64,000 nucleotides of DNA from JAFTYR01 sp964571375 (GCA_964571375.1 CAZNBL010000001.1:1-64000); one strand, 5' to 3'; positions 12,266-22,667 are shown, numbered from the stretch's first letter. Notes: generated by a model from the letters alone, not told the origin. A program made the numbers and translations.

Positions 12266-12428
12266 TACGACCTCTCTGGAATCCCGCAATGGGATCTGCG
12301 CTCTTTTGTTGTCTCGATTTTGAATCGAACATATCCTGGGCGCCGACTCCTGCGCTGTTTTCCCGAAAGAAACTTTGTTGTTAATCCTCCGCTATTAGCG
12401 GTTTATCAATCATTCGGATACGGACTTT

Positions 12429-12806
12429 ATGCCGACCATTAACCAATTAGTGCGTAAGCCTCGCGAGAGTGCTATTGAAAAGAGCAAGAGCCCTGCTCTT
12501 AAGAACTGCCCGCAGAAGCGCGGTGTCTGCACACGTGTTTACACAACAACTCCGAAGAAGCCGAACTCCGCTCTTCGTAAAGTTGCTAAGGTGCGTTTGA
12601 CAAACGGCTTCGAAGTGATTTCTTACATCGGTGGTGAAGGCCACAACCTCCAGGAACACAGCGTTGTGCTGATCCGCGGCGGCCGTGTAAAGGACCTTCC
12701 TGGTGTGCGTTATCACATCGTTCGCGGTTCTCTTGACACCCAGGGTGTTAAGGATCGTAAGCAATCCCGCTCCAAGTACGGCGCAAAGCGCCCGAAGAAG
12801 GCTTAA
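12429..12806 (+). CDS. rpsL: 30S ribosomal protein S12
   Basis: S12 lies at the decoding centre and sets translational accuracy; it is the classic streptomycin-resistance target. The 125-residue protein contains [19 protein letters not shown] (about 39-57) and [17 protein letters not shown] (about 84-100). Both streptomycin-relevant lysines (in KKPNS and in RVKDLPG) are wild type. The ATG at 12429 is fixed by the conserved start [12 protein letters not shown]. Confidence 0.99.
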   Translation: MPTINQLVRKPRESAIEKSKSPALKNCPQKRGVCTRVYTTTPKKPNSALRKVAKVRLTNGFEVISYIGGEGHNLQEHSVVLIRGGRVKDLPGVRYHIVRGSLDTQGVKDRKQSRSKYGAKRPKKA

Positions 12807-12931
12807 TTTACCGGTTCGCCCCCGGTTGACGGTTTGCAGAGTCAGCTGGACTCTAATAAACCGAGTAAGTCGCTATCCCACTGGTATAGCTAAATTTTTA
12901 TAAACAAGACTGAAGACAATTTGAGGTAAAA

Positions 12932-13405
12932 ATGCCCCGTCGTCGTGAAGTACCCAAGCGTGAAGTTCTGCCGGATCCTAAGTTCGGTTCCGTAGAAATC
13001 ACAAAATTCGTCAACATGATCATGCAGGATGGCAAGAAGGCCGTTGCAGAACGTATCGTGTATGGCGCTCTTACAGAAGTCCAGACTAAGACTGGAAAAG
13101 ATCCTCTCGAAGTATTCACCAACGCCCTTAACAACGTTCGTCCGATCGTCGAAGTTAAGTCCCGCCGTGTTGGTGGTGCTAACTACCAGGTTCCGGTAGA
13201 AGTTCGTCCTGTTCGTCGCATGGCTCTCGCTATGCGCTGGTTGCGTGAGGCTGCAAAGTCCCGCAGCGAAAAATCTATGCCGCAGCGTTTGGCCGGTGAA
13301 CTGCTTGATGCAGCTGAAGGCCGTGGCGGTGCTATGAAGAAGCGTGAAGAAGTCCACCGCATGGCTGAAGCCAACAAGGCCTTCTCTCATTTCCGCTTTA
13401 ACTAA
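12932..13405 (+). CDS. rpsG: 30S ribosomal protein S7
   Basis: S7 nucleates assembly of the 30S head and contacts the E-site tRNA. The 157-residue protein begins [20 protein letters not shown] and has [15 protein letters not shown] and [14 protein letters not shown] sequence, as in the family; length is usual. A 125-bp interval separates it from rpsL, and a GC-rich inverted repeat separates it from fusA. Confidence 0.98.
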   Translation: MPRRREVPKREVLPDPKFGSVEITKFVNMIMQDGKKAVAERIVYGALTEVQTKTGKDPLEVFTNALNNVRPIVEVKSRRVGGANYQVPVEVRPVRRMALAMRWLREAAKSRSEKSMPQRLAGELLDAAEGRGGAMKKREEVHRMAEANKAFSHFRFN

Positions 13406-13418
13406 TTGTTTTTAAACC

Positions 13419-13440
13419 AGAGCGGGAATTATCCCGCTCT
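13419..13440 (+). repeat. Inverted repeat between rpsG and fusA
   Basis: AGAGCGGGA (13419-13427) and TCCCGCTCT (13432-13440) form a 9-bp stem with a 4-base loop. No T-run follows, so it is more likely an mRNA-stability or processing hairpin than a terminator. The fusA ribosome binding site (agaggat) starts just after it. Confidence 0.6.
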
Positions 13441-13457
13441 CCTAGAGGATAAAAAAC

Positions 13458-15560
13458 ATGGCACGCAAAACTCCGGTTGAGCTTTATCGCAACATCGGTA
13501 TTTCCGCCCACATTGATGCTGGTAAGACAACCACATCCGAACGTATTCTGTTCTACACCGGCGTAAGCCACAAGATCGGTGAAGTTCATGACGGCGCAGC
13601 CACCATGGACTGGATGGAACAGGAACAGGAACGCGGTATCACCATTACCTCCGCTGCTACTACAGCTTTCTGGCGTGGTATGGACATGAAGTTCCGTGAA
13701 CACCGTATCAACGTTATTGATACCCCGGGACACGTCGACTTTACAGTTGAAGTTGAACGTTCCATGCGTGTTCTTGACGGCGCTTGCATGGTTTACTGTG
13801 CTGTCGGTGGCGTTCAGCCCCAGTCCGAAACTGTTTGGCGTCAGGCTAACAAGTACAAGGTTCCCCGTCTTGCTTTCGTTAACAAGATGGACCGTACCGG
13901 TGCTAACTTCTTCAAGGTCTATGACCAGATGCGCACCCGCCTGAAGGCTAACCCTGTGCCTATCGTTATTCCTATCGGCGCAGAAGACAACTTCAAGGGT
14001 GTTGTTGACCTCACCAAGATGAAGGCCATCATTTGGGACGAAGCTTCCCAGGGTATGAAGTTCGAATACCAGGATATTCCTGCCGAACTCGTTGATGATG
14101 CTGCTCACTGGCGCAACAACATGGTTGAGTCCGCTGCTGAAGCTAGCGAAGAACTCATGAACAAGTACCTTGAAGAAGGCGAACTGTCCGAAGCCGACAT
14201 CACTAAGGGTCTTCGTATGCGTACTATCGCAGGCGAAATCCACCCGATGCTCTGCGGTACAGCTTTCAAGAACAAGGGCGTTCAGAGAATGCTCGACGCA
14301 GTTGTCGAACTGCTCCCGAGCCCGGTCGACATTCCGCCGGTTCAGGGTATCGACCCGGACACCGACGAGCCTGCTACACGTAAGGCTGACGACAAGGAAC
14401 CCCTGTCTGCTCTCGCATTCAAGATCATGACTGACCCGTTCGTTGGTCAGCTGACATTCCTTCGCGTTTACTCCGGCGTCATCAACTCCGGCGACACAGT
14501 TCTGAACTCTGTTAAGGGTAAGAAGGAACGTGTGGGTCGTCTGCTTCAGATGCACGCTAACGAACGTAAGGAAATCAAGGAAGTTTTCGCTGGCGACATC
14601 GCTGCTGCTGTTGGTCTTAAGGAAGTTACAACAGGCGACACACTCTGCGCTATCGATGCTCCGATCATCCTCGAAAAGATGGAATTCCCGGAACCGGTTA
14701 TTTCTCAGGCTGTTGAGCCCAAGACTAAGGCCGACCAGGAAAAGATGGGTATCGCCCTGAACCGTCTTGCTCAGGAAGACCCGTCCTTCCGCGTTCGTAC
14801 CGATGAAGAAAGTGGTCAGACCATTATCTCCGGTATGGGCGAGCTCCACCTGGACATTCTTGTTGACCGTATGCGCCGCGAATTCAACGTTGACGCTGCT
14901 GTCGGTAAGCCCCAGGTTGCTTACAGAGAAACAATCCGCTCCACAGCTGAAAACGCTGAAGCTAAGTTCGTCAAGCAGTCCGGCGGTCGTGGTCAGTACG
15001 GTCACGTCGTTCTTAAGCTTGAACCGAACACCGGCAAGGGCTTTGAATTCGTCGACGCCATTAAGGGCGGTGTTGTTCCGCGCGAATACATCCCTGCTGT
15101 TGAAAAGGGTATTGAAGACACCATGAAGTCCGGTATTCTTGCCGGCTACCCGGTTGTTGACGTTAAGGTTACTCTCCACTTCGGTTCTTACCATGAAGTG
15201 GACTCTAACGAAAACGCATTTAAGATGGCCGGTTCTATGGCATTCAAGGAAGGTATGCGTCAGGCTACTCCTGTCCTCCTTGAACCGATCATGGCTGTCG
15301 AAGTCGAAACTCCGGAAGAAAAGATGGGCGACGTTATGGGCGACCTCTCTTCTCGCCGTGGTGTTATCCAGGGTATGGAAGACCTTCCTGGCGGAGGCAA
15401 GGCTGTTAAGGCTGAAGTTCCGCTGTCTGAAATGTTCGGCTATGCTACACAGCTGCGTTCTCTGACACAGGGTCGTGCTTCTTACACCATGGAATTCAAG
15501 CAGTACGCTGAAGCTCCGAAGAATGTTGCCGAAGCTGTCATTGAAGCCAAGGCTAAGTAA
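13458..15560 (+). CDS. fusA: Elongation factor G
   Basis: EF-G is the GTPase that drives translocation of tRNA and mRNA and helps split ribosomes. The 700-residue protein has the G1 motif AHIDAGKTT (about 17-25), G2 region [11 protein letters not shown]3 DTPGHVDF (about 88-95) and G4 NKMDRTGA (about 142). All five domains are present by length. It lies between rpsG and tuf as in the classical str operon. Confidence 0.99.
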   Translation: MARKTPVELYRNIGISAHIDAGKTTTSERILFYTGVSHKIGEVHDGAATMDWMEQEQERGITITSAATTAFWRGMDMKFREHRINVIDTPGHVDFTVEVERSMRVLDGACMVYCAVGGVQPQSETVWRQANKYKVPRLAFVNKMDRTGANFFKVYDQMRTRLKANPVPIVIPIGAEDNFKGVVDLTKMKAIIWDEASQGMKFEYQDIPAELVDDAAHWRNNMVESAAEASEELMNKYLEEGELSEADITKGLRMRTIAGEIHPMLCGTAFKNKGVQRMLDAVVELLPSPVDIPPVQGIDPDTDEPATRKADDKEPLSALAFKIMTDPFVGQLTFLRVYSGVINSGDTVLNSVKGKKERVGRLLQMHANERKEIKEVFAGDIAAAVGLKEVTTGDTLCAIDAPIILEKMEFPEPVISQAVEPKTKADQEKMGIALNRLAQEDPSFRVRTDEESGQTIISGMGELHLDILVDRMRREFNVDAAVGKPQVAYRETIRSTAENAEAKFVKQSGGRGQYGHVVLKLEPNTGKGFEFVDAIKGGVVPREYIPAVEKGIEDTMKSGILAGYPVVDVKVTLHFGSYHEVDSNENAFKMAGSMAFKEGMRQATPVLLEPIMAVEVETPEEKMGDVMGDLSSRRGVIQGMEDLPGGGKAVKAEVPLSEMFGYATQLRSLTQGRASYTMEFKQYAEAPKNVAEAVIEAKAK

Positions 15561-15601
15561 TTTTGATTAACAAGCTATCTCGAAATTAAGGAAATTTAGA
15601 A

Positions 15602-15656
15602 ATGGCAAAGGAAAAGTTCGAAAGAACCAAGCCCCACGTTAACGTGGGTACCATCG
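15602..15656 (+). other. 5' end of tuf repeated before an assembly gap
   Basis: These 55 bases start at a tuf start codon, with a ribosome binding site 42 bp after fusA. They are identical to the first 55 bases of the complete tuf gene at 15757. The left sequence breaks off exactly 55 bases into the gene. I read this as the contig end that overlaps the next contig, not as a separate gene fragment. Confidence 0.85.
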
Positions 15657-15756
15657 NNNNNNNNNNNNNNNNNNNNNNNNNNNNNNNNNNNNNNNNNNNN
15701 NNNNNNNNNNNNNNNNNNNNNNNNNNNNNNNNNNNNNNNNNNNNNNNNNNNNNNNN
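15657..15756. other. Assembly gap of 100 N
   Basis: Exactly 100 unknown bases. Sequence on the right resumes precisely at an ATG of tuf, and sequence on the left ends 55 bases into tuf. A round 100-N spacer is the usual mark of scaffolding with unknown gap length. The real distance is probably negative (an overlap of 55 bases), so little or nothing may be missing. Confidence 0.95.
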
Positions 15757-16947
15757 ATGGCAAAGGAAAAGTTCGAAAGAACCAAGCCCCACGTTAACGT
15801 GGGTACCATCGGTCACGTTGACCACGGCAAGACCACACTGACAGCTGCTATCACAACAGTTCTGTCTTCTGCATTCGGTGGTGAAGCTCGCGGCTACGAT
15901 CAGATTGACGCTGCTCCTGAAGAAAAGGCACGCGGTATCACGATCAACACCGCTCACGTTGAATACGAAACAGCTACACGCCACTACGCTCACGTTGACT
16001 GCCCGGGCCATGCTGACTACGTCAAGAACATGATTACCGGTGCTGCTCAGATGGACGGCGCTATCCTGGTTTGCTCCGCAGCTGACGGTCCCATGCCGCA
16101 GACTCGCGAACACATCCTTCTTGCTCGCCAGGTTGGTGTTCCCTACATCATCGTCTTCCTCAACAAGTGCGACCTCGTTGACGACGAAGAACTCCTCGAA
16201 CTCGTTGAAATGGAAGTCCGTGACCTCCTGAACAAGTACGACTTCCCGGGCGACGATCTGCCGATCATCAAGGGTTCTGCTCGTATGGCTCTCGACGGCG
16301 ACAAGGGTCCGCTCGGCGAACAGGCTATCCTGGCTCTTGCTCAGGCAATGGACGACTACATCCCGACTCCGATGCGCGACATCGACCACCCGTTCCTCAT
16401 GCCGGTTGAAGACGTATTCTCCATCTCCGGCCGTGGTACAGTTGTTACAGGTCGTGTTGAACGCGGTATCATCAAGGTTGGTGAAGAAATCGAAATCGTT
16501 GGTATCAAGGCTACAACTAAGACAACTTGTACCGGCGTTGAAATGTTCCGTAAGCTTCTCGACCAGGGTGAAGCCGGTGACAACATCGGTGTTCTGCTCC
16601 GTGGTACAAAGCGCGAAGACGTCGAACGCGGTCAGGTTCTCGCTAAGCCGGGTACAATCACTCCGCACACAGAATTCGTTGCTGAAGTCTACGTTCTGAA
16701 CAAGGAAGAAGGCGGCCGTCACACACCGTTCTTCAAGGGCTACCGTCCGCAGTTCTACTTCCGTACAACTGACGTTACAGGTACCATCGAGCTGCCGGAA
16801 GGCGTCGAAATGGTTATGCCTGGCGACAACATCCGTATGGATGTCAAGCTGATCGCTCCGATCGCTATGGAAGAAGGTCTCCGCTTCGCTATCCGTGAAG
16901 GCGGCCGTACAGTCGGTGCTGGCGTTGTTGCTCAGATCAAGGCCTAA
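15757..16947 (+). CDS. tuf: Elongation factor Tu
   Basis: EF-Tu delivers aminoacyl-tRNA to the ribosome in a GTP-dependent manner. The 396-residue protein is complete: G1 GHVDHGKT (about 19-26), [12 protein letters not shown] (effector region), G3 DCPGHADY, G4 NKCDLVDD, then domains 2 and 3 ending [15 protein letters not shown]. Length matches the family. Because the gap cuts its 5' flank, the ribosome binding site is only seen in the duplicate at 15602. Many betaproteobacteria have a second tuf before secE, which would explain why the assembly broke here. Confidence 0.97.
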   Translation: MAKEKFERTKPHVNVGTIGHVDHGKTTLTAAITTVLSSAFGGEARGYDQIDAAPEEKARGITINTAHVEYETATRHYAHVDCPGHADYVKNMITGAAQMDGAILVCSAADGPMPQTREHILLARQVGVPYIIVFLNKCDLVDDEELLELVEMEVRDLLNKYDFPGDDLPIIKGSARMALDGDKGPLGEQAILALAQAMDDYIPTPMRDIDHPFLMPVEDVFSISGRGTVVTGRVERGIIKVGEEIEIVGIKATTKTTCTGVEMFRKLLDQGEAGDNIGVLLRGTKREDVERGQVLAKPGTITPHTEFVAEVYVLNKEEGGRHTPFFKGYRPQFYFRTTDVTGTIELPEGVEMVMPGDNIRMDVKLIAPIAMEEGLRFAIREGGRTVGAGVVAQIKA

Positions 16948-17017
16948 TTAACTACTGAAAGTAATCGAGGGCCGGATGGCTTCCGGCCCCCGCGCTCTTT
17001 TTAAGGAATTTATTTAA

Positions 17018-17329
17018 ATGCAAAGCCAACGTATTCGTATTCGCCTCAAGGCATTTGATTACAAGCTGATCGATCAGTCTGCTCTTGAGATCGTCGACAC
17101 TGCTAAGAGAACCGGCGCTATCGTTCGCGGTCCCGTTCCGCTTCCCACACGCATTCAGCGCTTCGATATTCTCCGCAGCCCGCACGTCAACAAGACAAGC
17201 CGTGACCAGCTCGAAATCCGTACACATCAGAGACTGATGGACATCATCGATCCGACAGACAAGACTGTTGACGCTCTGATGAAGCTCGACCTGCCGGCTG
17301 GCGTCGACGTTGAAATCAAGGTTCAGTAA
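17018..17329 (+). CDS. rpsJ: 30S ribosomal protein S10
   Basis: S10 (NusE) is part of the 30S head and also joins NusB/NusG in transcription antitermination. The 103-residue protein contains [16 protein letters not shown] (about 5-20) and the loop [23 protein letters not shown] signature (about 42-60). Here the gene follows tuf by 70 bp and is followed by a strong terminator, so it belongs to the str transcript and not to the rplC operon. Confidence 0.98.
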   Translation: MQSQRIRIRLKAFDYKLIDQSALEIVDTAKRTGAIVRGPVPLPTRIQRFDILRSPHVNKTSRDQLEIRTHQRLMDIIDPTDKTVDALMKLDLPAGVDVEIKVQ

Positions 17330-17370
17330 TTCTTGATTTTTAAGCTGTGCTGCTGACGAAAGTTAGCTTC

Positions 17371-17406
17371 AAACCCGTGAGGAAACTCACGGGTTTGTTT
17401 TTTTTT
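17371..17406 (+). terminator. Intrinsic terminator after rpsJ
   Basis: AAACCCGTGAG (17371-17381) pairs with CTCACGGGTTT (17386-17396) around a GAAA loop and is followed by a long T-run. This is a very strong Rho-independent terminator and separates rpsJ from the rest of the S10 genes. Confidence 0.95.
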
Positions 17407-17716
17407 GTGCAAAAGAATTCTTCTAAAACAGTAATTAATTTGTTTCTGTTTTTATCCTGAAGCGGGCAGGGAAGCCTCGAATTTCCGCGACAGCTGGGAA
17501 AATCAACGGTTCCAGCCTGTTCATGTCAGTTACGAATTTGTACAGGTACAAACTGCGGTCGGCGCATGCTGATTTCCCTTGTTCTATAATTAGAGTTTCC
17601 GCAGTAAACAGACGAAAAATTCGAACTCAATCAAGTCGAATACTCACGAGCAAATCGGAGTAGGTCAATTATTTTTATCGGCCCAGGTCGGAAGAATATT
17701 GAAACATCTCCTTAAT

Positions 17717-17745
17717 TTGCAAAGAGAATTTTTTCGTTGTAAAAT
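17717..17745 (+). promoter_or_regulatory. Promoter of the rplC-led S10 operon
   Basis: TTGCAA (17717-17722), 17-bp spacer, TAAAAT (17740-17745). It sits in the roughly 500-bp interval between rpsJ and rplC (17330-17831). Apart from the rpsJ terminator, this promoter and the leader hairpins, I see no gene in that interval; a TATAAT at 17585 lacks a good -35. Confidence 0.7.
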
Positions 17746-17760
17746 CGCGGTCTTTCGTGG

Positions 17761-17820
17761 TCACCCGTTTCCTTTAGGGTGATTTTTTTAAAAAGTTGTC
17801 CCGGCCAATCGTAGCCGGGG
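17761..17820 (+). promoter_or_regulatory. Attenuator-like hairpins in the rplC leader
   Basis: TCACCC (17761-17766) pairs with GGGTGA (17777-17782) and runs into seven T, a terminator located only about 10 nt after the predicted start site. A second stem CCCGGC/GCCGGG follows (about 17800-17819), just before the rplC ribosome binding site (ggtggagat). In E. coli the S10 operon leader is an L4-controlled attenuator; this may be a functional counterpart, but that is an inference. Confidence 0.5.
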
Positions 17821-17831
17821 TGGAGATAACA

Positions 17832-18479
17832 ATGAGTGAGAAGCTCGGCCTAGTCGGTCGCAAGATCGGCATGACGCGCATCTTCACTGAGGACGGTGTT
17901 TCCGTTCCTGTGACAGTGCTCGATGTGTCGAACAACCGTATTACTCAGATTAAGACGGTTGAGACTGATGGCTATAACGCAGTGCAAGTCGCATTCGGCT
18001 CCAAGAAGCCGTCTCGCGTGAGCAAGCCGCTTAAGGGCATTTATGATAAAGCCGGTGTCGAAGCGGGTTCCATGCTCAAAGAATTCCATGTAGATGCAGA
18101 TAAGATCGCCGAAATGAAGGTCGGTCAGACCCTGTCTATCGATATGTTCACAGTTGGTCAGAAGGTTGACGTTACTGGCGTAACTATCGGTAAGGGCTTT
18201 GCCGGCTGCATCAAGCGTCACAATTTCTCGTCTAATCGTGCTAGCCACGGTAACTCTGTTTCTACAAACGCTCCTGGTTCTATCGGTAACCGTCAGGACC
18301 CGGGTCGCGTATTCCCTGGTAAGCGTATGGCAGGTCACCTCGGTGACGTTCAGCGTACTACACAGAACCTGGTTATCGCTCGCATCGATGCAGAACGTAA
18401 CCTGATCATGGTTCGTGGTGCTGTTCCGGGTCACGATAATGGCGACATCATCGTTCGTCCGGCTGTTAAGGCAAAGTAA
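17832..18479 (+). CDS. rplC: 50S ribosomal protein L3
   Basis: L3 is an early 23S rRNA assembly protein reaching the peptidyl-transferase centre. I chose the ATG at 17832 because the protein then starts [18 protein letters not shown], the family start, behind ggtggagat; the 12 codons upstream lie in the leader hairpin. The 215-residue protein has the signature [12 protein letters not shown] and SRASHGNS-like region with [20 protein letters not shown]. It heads the rplC-rplD-rplW-rplB run. Confidence 0.98.
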   Translation: MSEKLGLVGRKIGMTRIFTEDGVSVPVTVLDVSNNRITQIKTVETDGYNAVQVAFGSKKPSRVSKPLKGIYDKAGVEAGSMLKEFHVDADKIAEMKVGQTLSIDMFTVGQKVDVTGVTIGKGFAGCIKRHNFSSNRASHGNSVSTNAPGSIGNRQDPGRVFPGKRMAGHLGDVQRTTQNLVIARIDAERNLIMVRGAVPGHDNGDIIVRPAVKAK

Positions 18480-18491
18480 GAGGAGCTATTA

Positions 18492-19112
18492 ATGGAACTG
18501 AAAGTCATGAATGACCAGGGCCAGCAGACAGCAACTCTTGCTGCTGCAGACGCTGTATTTGGTCGTGAATATAACGAAGCACTGGTTCACCAGCTGGTTG
18601 TTGCCTACCAGGCAAACGATCGTCTCGGTACACGTGCTCAGCTGAACCGCGAAGCTGTTCATCACTCCACACGTAAGCCCTGGCGTCAGAAGGGTACTGG
18701 CCGCGCTCGCGCCGGTATGTCTTCTTCCCCGGTTTGGCGTGGTGGTGGCAGAGCTTTCCCGAACTCTCCTGAAGAAAACTTCTCTCAGAAGGTTAACAAG
18801 AAGATGTACCGTGCCGCTATGGCCGTTATCTTCTCCAAGCTCGCTCAGGACGGTCGTCTGATGGTTGTCGAATCTATCGATGTCGACACACCGAAGACAA
18901 AGAACCTGGCTGCTAAGCTCAAGTCCATGGGTCTTGAAAACGCCCTGATTCTCACTAACGAAATCAGCGAAAACCTGGATCTGGCAAGCCGCAACCTCAA
19001 GAACTTCTGGGTTGACGTTCCCCGCTATCTGAACCCGGTTTGGTTGATTAAGTTTGATCGCGTCGTCATCACTAAGGATGCTGTCGCTACTCTCGAGGAG
19101 ATGCTGGGATGA
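18492..19112 (+). CDS. rplD: 50S ribosomal protein L4
   Basis: L4 lines the exit tunnel, and in E. coli represses the S10 operon. The 206-residue protein has the tunnel-loop signature [20 protein letters not shown] (about 58-77) followed by [14 protein letters not shown]. Length is normal. Its 3' end overlaps rplW by 4 bp (ATGA), giving coupled translation. It could be the regulator of the hairpin leader before rplC. Confidence 0.98.
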   Translation: MELKVMNDQGQQTATLAAADAVFGREYNEALVHQLVVAYQANDRLGTRAQLNREAVHHSTRKPWRQKGTGRARAGMSSSPVWRGGGRAFPNSPEENFSQKVNKKMYRAAMAVIFSKLAQDGRLMVVESIDVDTPKTKNLAAKLKSMGLENALILTNEISENLDLASRNLKNFWVDVPRYLNPVWLIKFDRVVITKDAVATLEEMLG

Positions 19113-19408
19113 GTCAGGAATTCTTATACAAGGTTCTGACCGGTAGTATCGTCTCCGAAAAGAGCACGTTTATCGGTGAAAAGAACAATCAGTACTGCTT
19201 CCGTATTGCTCGCACAGCAACTAAGGAAGATGTTAAGGCCGCTGTTGAGATGCTGTTCAAAGTACAGGTCAAGAGCGTGCAGGTCCTGAACCTTAAGGGC
19301 AAGCAGAAGCGCTTCGGCCGCTTCGAAGGCAAGCGCCAGGATGTCCGCAAGGCTTACGTAAGCCTTGTTGAAGGTCAGGAAATTAACTTCGCACAAGAGG
19401 TGAAGTAA
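19109..19408 (+). CDS. rplW: 50S ribosomal protein L23
   Basis: L23 sits at the tunnel exit and docks trigger factor and SRP. The 99-residue protein contains [20 protein letters not shown] (about 14-34), [21 protein letters not shown] and the [17 protein letters not shown] stretch, as in the family. It overlaps rplD by 4 bp, and its last base is the first of the rplB ATG. Confidence 0.98.
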   Translation: MSQEFLYKVLTGSIVSEKSTFIGEKNNQYCFRIARTATKEDVKAAVEMLFKVQVKSVQVLNLKGKQKRFGRFEGKRQDVRKAYVSLVEGQEINFAQEVK

Positions 19409-20235
19409 TGGCTCTGATTAAACTTAAGCCCACATCTGCTGGCCGTCGCCACGCAGTTAAGGTTGTTAACCATGAACTCCACAAGGGCAAGCCGTTTGCT
19501 GCTCTCGTAGAGAAGAAGAACCGCGGTTCTGGCCGTAACAACTTCGGTCGTATCACTGTTCGTCATCAGGGTGGCGGCCACAAGCAGCACTATCGTATCA
19601 TCGACTTCAAGCGTAACAAGGACGGTATCCCCGCTATTGTTGAACGCATCGAGTACGATCCGAACCGCTCCGCTAACATCGCTCTTGTTCTTTACAAGGA
19701 CGGTGAACGCCGTTACATCATCGCTCCGAAGGGCATGAAGGCCGGCGACGAAATCATGAACGGTCAGGAAGCTCCGATCAAGGTCGGTAACTGCCTCCCG
19801 CTCAGAAACATTCCGGTTGGTAGCACAATCCACTGCATCGAAATGCAGCCGGGCAAGGGTGCTCAGCTCGTTCGTGCCGCTGGTGCATTCGCTCAGCTGC
19901 TCGCTCGTGAAGGCGCTTACGCTCAGATTCGTCTGCGTTCTGGTGAAGTTCGCCGCATTCTCATCGAATGCCGTGCAACTATCGGTACAGTCGGCAATGA
20001 AGAAAACAGCCTTCGTGAACTCGGTAAGGCCGGTGCTAAGCGTTGGCGCGGTATTCGTCCGACCGTTCGCGGTGTTGTAATGAACCCGGTTGATCACCCG
20101 CACGGTGGTGGTGAAGGTCGCACTGGTACAGGTCGCGCTCCTGTCACACCTTGGGGTCAGCTCACTAAGGGTTATCGTACTCGTAACAACAAGCGTACCG
20201 ACAACATGATTGTGTCGCGTCGCTATCGTAAGTAA
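19408..20235 (+). CDS. rplB: 50S ribosomal protein L2
   Basis: L2 is needed for subunit joining and peptidyl transfer. The 275-residue protein has the C-terminal signature [24 protein letters not shown] motif (about 222-240; the histidine of DHPHGGG is the functional one), the central SH3-like domain, and ends [19 protein letters not shown]. Length is typical. Start overlaps the rplW stop by one base. Confidence 0.99.
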   Translation: MALIKLKPTSAGRRHAVKVVNHELHKGKPFAALVEKKNRGSGRNNFGRITVRHQGGGHKQHYRIIDFKRNKDGIPAIVERIEYDPNRSANIALVLYKDGERRYIIAPKGMKAGDEIMNGQEAPIKVGNCLPLRNIPVGSTIHCIEMQPGKGAQLVRAAGAFAQLLAREGAYAQIRLRSGEVRRILIECRATIGTVGNEENSLRELGKAGAKRWRGIRPTVRGVVMNPVDHPHGGGEGRTGTGRAPVTPWGQLTKGYRTRNNKRTDNMIVSRRYRK

Positions 20236-20245
20236 GGAGGCCTGA

Positions 20246-20527
20246 ATGTCTCGTTCGCTTAAGAAGGGACCGTTTGTAGACGGCACCTTGCTCAAGAAGG
20301 TCGAAGCTGCTCAGTCCAGCCGCGATAAGCGTCCTATCAAGACTTGGTCGCGTCGCTCCACGATTCTTCCTGAATTCATCGGTCTGACAATTGCTGTCCA
20401 CAATGGTCGTCAGCACGTCCCGGTGTTTGTTAATGAAAACATGGTTGGCCACAAGCTTGGCGAGTTCGCTCTGACTCGTACGTTTAAGGGCCATGCAGCT
20501 GATAAGAAAGCTGCAGCAAAGAGGTAA
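20246..20527 (+). CDS. rpsS: 30S ribosomal protein S19
   Basis: S19 pairs with S13 in the 30S head near the A-site tRNA. The 93-residue protein starts [19 protein letters not shown] and contains [22 protein letters not shown] and the C-terminal [16 protein letters not shown] signature. A strong ribosome binding site (aaggagg) precedes it, 10 bp after rplB. Confidence 0.98.
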   Translation: MSRSLKKGPFVDGTLLKKVEAAQSSRDKRPIKTWSRRSTILPEFIGLTIAVHNGRQHVPVFVNENMVGHKLGEFALTRTFKGHAADKKAAAKR

Positions 20528-20533
20528 TAAATA

Positions 20534-20878
20534 ATGGAAACCACAGCTATCGTTCGTGGCGTTCGCCTCTCCGCCCAGAAGGGCCGTTTGGTTGCGGATC
20601 TTGTTCGCGGCAAGCCCGTTGACAAGGCTCTGAACATTCTTGCCTTCACACAGAAGAAGGCTGCCGGGATCATCCGCAAAGCTTTGGAATCTGCTATCGC
20701 CAATGCCGAACACAATGACGGTGCAGACATCGATGAACTTCGCGTAACTTCCATCTACGTAGAAAAGGCAACAACACTGCGTCGTTTCTCCGCTAGAGCT
20801 AAGGGTCGTGGGGCTCGTATCAGCAAGCAGACTTGCCACATCTTCGTGACAGTCGGCGACACTCCCGCGAAGAAATAA
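20534..20878 (+). CDS. rplV: 50S ribosomal protein L22
   Basis: L22 lines the narrow part of the exit tunnel, where its beta-hairpin affects macrolides. The 114-residue protein has [17 protein letters not shown] (about 11-27), an internal [34 protein letters not shown] core and the C-terminal [18 protein letters not shown] segment that forms the hairpin. Start is 6 bp after rpsS. Confidence 0.98.
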   Translation: METTAIVRGVRLSAQKGRLVADLVRGKPVDKALNILAFTQKKAAGIIRKALESAIANAEHNDGADIDELRVTSIYVEKATTLRRFSARAKGRGARISKQTCHIFVTVGDTPAKK

Positions 20879-20889
20879 TAGGTGACCCC

Positions 20890-21675
20890 ATGGGACAGAA
20901 AATTAATCCGACAGGCTTTCGTCTTCCTGTAACGCACGACTGGACATCCCGTTGGTACGCTACAGGCAAGGACTTTGCCCGTAATCTCGCAGAAGACCTT
21001 AAGGTTCGCGAATTCCTTGGCAAGAAGCTCAAGGACGCTTCCGTTGGTCGTATTCTCATCGAACGTCCGGCTAAGAACGCTCGCATCACTATCTACTCCG
21101 CTCGTCCCGGTGTTGTTATCGGTAAGAAGGGTGAAGATATCGAAGTGCTCAAGAGCGAACTTCAGAAGCTCATGGGTGTTCCCGTTCACGTGAACATCGA
21201 AGAGATCCGTCGTCCGGACCTTGACGCTCAGCTGATTGCTGATTCCATCACATCTCAGCTCGAAAAGCGCATCATGTTCCGCCGCGCTATGAAGCGCGCT
21301 ATGCAGAACGCAATGCGTCTTGGCGCTCAGGGTATCAAGATCATGTCCTCCGGCCGTCTTAACGGTGCTGAAATCGCCCGTACAGAATGGTACCGTGAAG
21401 GTCGCGTGCCCCTGCACACACTTCGTGCCGACATTGACTACGGCTTCTCTGAAGCTCTGACAACATACGGCAAGATCGGTGTTAAGGTTTGGGTCTACAA
21501 GGGTGACAATGTTGGTGGCAACGCTGTTGTTGAAGCTCCGGCTACAGAACGCGAAGACCGTCGCAACCGTCGTCCTGCTGGCAAGCCGAATCGCCGTAAC
21601 CGCAAATCCGCTGAAGGCCAGCAGACTCGCGCTCCGCGCAAGGCTGCCGCTGAAGCTGCTAAGGACGGAGAATAA
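20890..21675 (+). CDS. rpsC: 30S ribosomal protein S3
   Basis: S3 forms part of the mRNA entry channel. I start it at 20890 ([18 protein letters not shown]), the family N-terminus, and not at an in-frame upstream codon inside rplV. The 261-residue protein has a KH domain ([19 protein letters not shown], about 76-94), the C-terminal domain [35 protein letters not shown], and a basic Arg/Pro/Ala-rich tail of about 45 residues, longer than in E. coli and common in this class. Confidence 0.98.
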   Translation: MGQKINPTGFRLPVTHDWTSRWYATGKDFARNLAEDLKVREFLGKKLKDASVGRILIERPAKNARITIYSARPGVVIGKKGEDIEVLKSELQKLMGVPVHVNIEEIRRPDLDAQLIADSITSQLEKRIMFRRAMKRAMQNAMRLGAQGIKIMSSGRLNGAEIARTEWYREGRVPLHTLRADIDYGFSEALTTYGKIGVKVWVYKGDNVGGNAVVEAPATEREDRRNRRPAGKPNRRNRKSAEGQQTRAPRKAAAEAAKDGE

Positions 21676-21677
21676 GC

Positions 21678-22094
21678 ATGTTACAGCCGAATAGAACTAA
21701 ATATCGTAAGGACCAGAAGGGTCGTAACTATGGCCTGGCCCAGCGCGGCGCTAAGGTTTCCTTCGGCGAATTCGGTCTGAAGGTCGTTGAACGCGGCCGT
21801 CTTACCGCTCGTCAGATCGAAGCTGCACGTCGTGCTATCACACGTCACATCAAGCGTGGTGGCCGCGTATGGATCCGCGTGTTCCCGGACAAGCCCATTT
21901 CTGCTAAGCCCGCTGAAGTCCGTATGGGTAACGGTAAGGGTAATCCGGAATACTGGGTGGCTCAGGTTCAGCCGGGCCGTGTTGTCTATGAACTCGACGG
22001 TGTTGACGAACAGTTGGCTCGCGAAGCTTTCCGCCTTGCTGCGGCTAAGCTTCCGCTGAAGACAATCTTCGTTACTCGTCAGATTGGTCAGTAA
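21678..22094 (+). CDS. rplP: 50S ribosomal protein L16
   Basis: L16 organises the A site and the peptidyl-transferase centre. The 138-residue protein begins [20 protein letters not shown] and shows [20 protein letters not shown] (about 51-70) and [17 protein letters not shown] (about 77-93), both family signatures. It follows rpsC after 2 bp. Confidence 0.98.
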   Translation: MLQPNRTKYRKDQKGRNYGLAQRGAKVSFGEFGLKVVERGRLTARQIEAARRAITRHIKRGGRVWIRVFPDKPISAKPAEVRMGNGKGNPEYWVAQVQPGRVVYELDGVDEQLAREAFRLAAAKLPLKTIFVTRQIGQ

Positions 22095-22105
22095 GGAGAT
22101 ATCCG

Positions 22106-22300
22106 ATGAAAGCCAAAGAACTTCGTGCTATGGATGAAGCAGCTCTTCAGAAAGAACTGCAGGATCTCCTGAAGGCCCAATTCACTCTGGGTATTCAGAA
22201 GTCTCATCAGCAGCTCAGCAATACGAGCCAGATTCGCAAGACACGTCGCGACATCGCTCGTATCCGTACGATCCTTGCTCAAAAGGCGGCCACGAAATGA
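22106..22300 (+). CDS. rpmC: 50S ribosomal protein L29
   Basis: L29 is a small two-helix protein next to the tunnel exit beside L23. The 64-residue protein begins [19 protein letters not shown] and ends with the signature [19 protein letters not shown]. Length is normal. It overlaps rpsQ by 4 bp (ATGA). Confidence 0.96.
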   Translation: MKAKELRAMDEAALQKELQDLLKAQFTLGIQKSHQQLSNTSQIRKTRRDIARIRTILAQKAATK

Positions 22301-22563
22301 CAGAAACTACTGAAAAACTGCAGCGTACTCTGGTCGGCAAAGCTACGAGCGTTAAGATGGACAAGACTGTTACAGTCCTGGTCGAACGCCGCGTTAAGCA
22401 CCCGATCGGCAAGTTCGTAGTCAAGAGCAAGAAGTACCACGCTCATGACGAAACCAATGACGTGAAACTCGGCGATATCGTTGAAATCAAGGAAACTCGC
22501 CCGATCTCTAAGACAAAGTCTTGGACTGTTTCCCGCGTTATTGAACGTGCTGTGATTATCTAA
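22297..22563 (+). CDS. rpsQ: 30S ribosomal protein S17
   Basis: S17 is a primary 16S rRNA binding protein with an OB fold. The 88-residue protein contains [23 protein letters not shown] (about 9-31) and [20 protein letters not shown] (about 61-80), the family signature. Transcription probably ends after it, because a strong hairpin with a T-run lies 28 bp downstream. Confidence 0.97.
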   Translation: MTETTEKLQRTLVGKATSVKMDKTVTVLVERRVKHPIGKFVVKSKKYHAHDETNDVKLGDIVEIKETRPISKTKSWTVSRVIERAVII

Positions 22564-22590
22564 TAAATATTCACAAAACGTAAAAAAATC

Positions 22591-22645
22591 AAGAGGACTT
22601 GCAAGTTATCCAAATACTGGATATACTTGCGGTCCTCTTTGTTTT
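22591..22645 (+). terminator. Long compound hairpin with T-run after rpsQ
   Basis: AAGAGGAC (22591-22598) pairs with GTCCTCTT (22632-22639), then GCAAGT (22601-22606) with ACTTGC (22625-22630), then TATCC with GGATA around a small loop. T-rich sequence follows. This is a strong terminator placed inside what is normally one continuous S10-spc operon. Confidence 0.8.
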
Positions 22646-22667
22646 AAATGCTTTTTTTTAAAACAAA
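22638..22667 (+). repeat. AT-rich inverted repeat in the rpsQ-rplN spacer
   Basis: TTTGTTTTAAA (22638-22648) and TTTAAAACAAA (22657-22667) form an 11-bp perfect inverted repeat overlapping the T-run of the preceding terminator. The rest of the spacer up to rplN (22668-22814) is probably leader RNA with small GC hairpins; I found no clear promoter. Confidence 0.5.

Noticed and set aside
12212..12442. A 76-codon frame in the rpsL leader
   Set aside because: It overlaps the str promoter and the rpsL start, has no ribosome binding site, and its sequence looks like random translation.
15602..16947. Two tandem tuf genes
   Set aside because: The first copy is only the 55 bases that end at the assembly gap; an overlap of contig ends explains it better than a true tandem gene.
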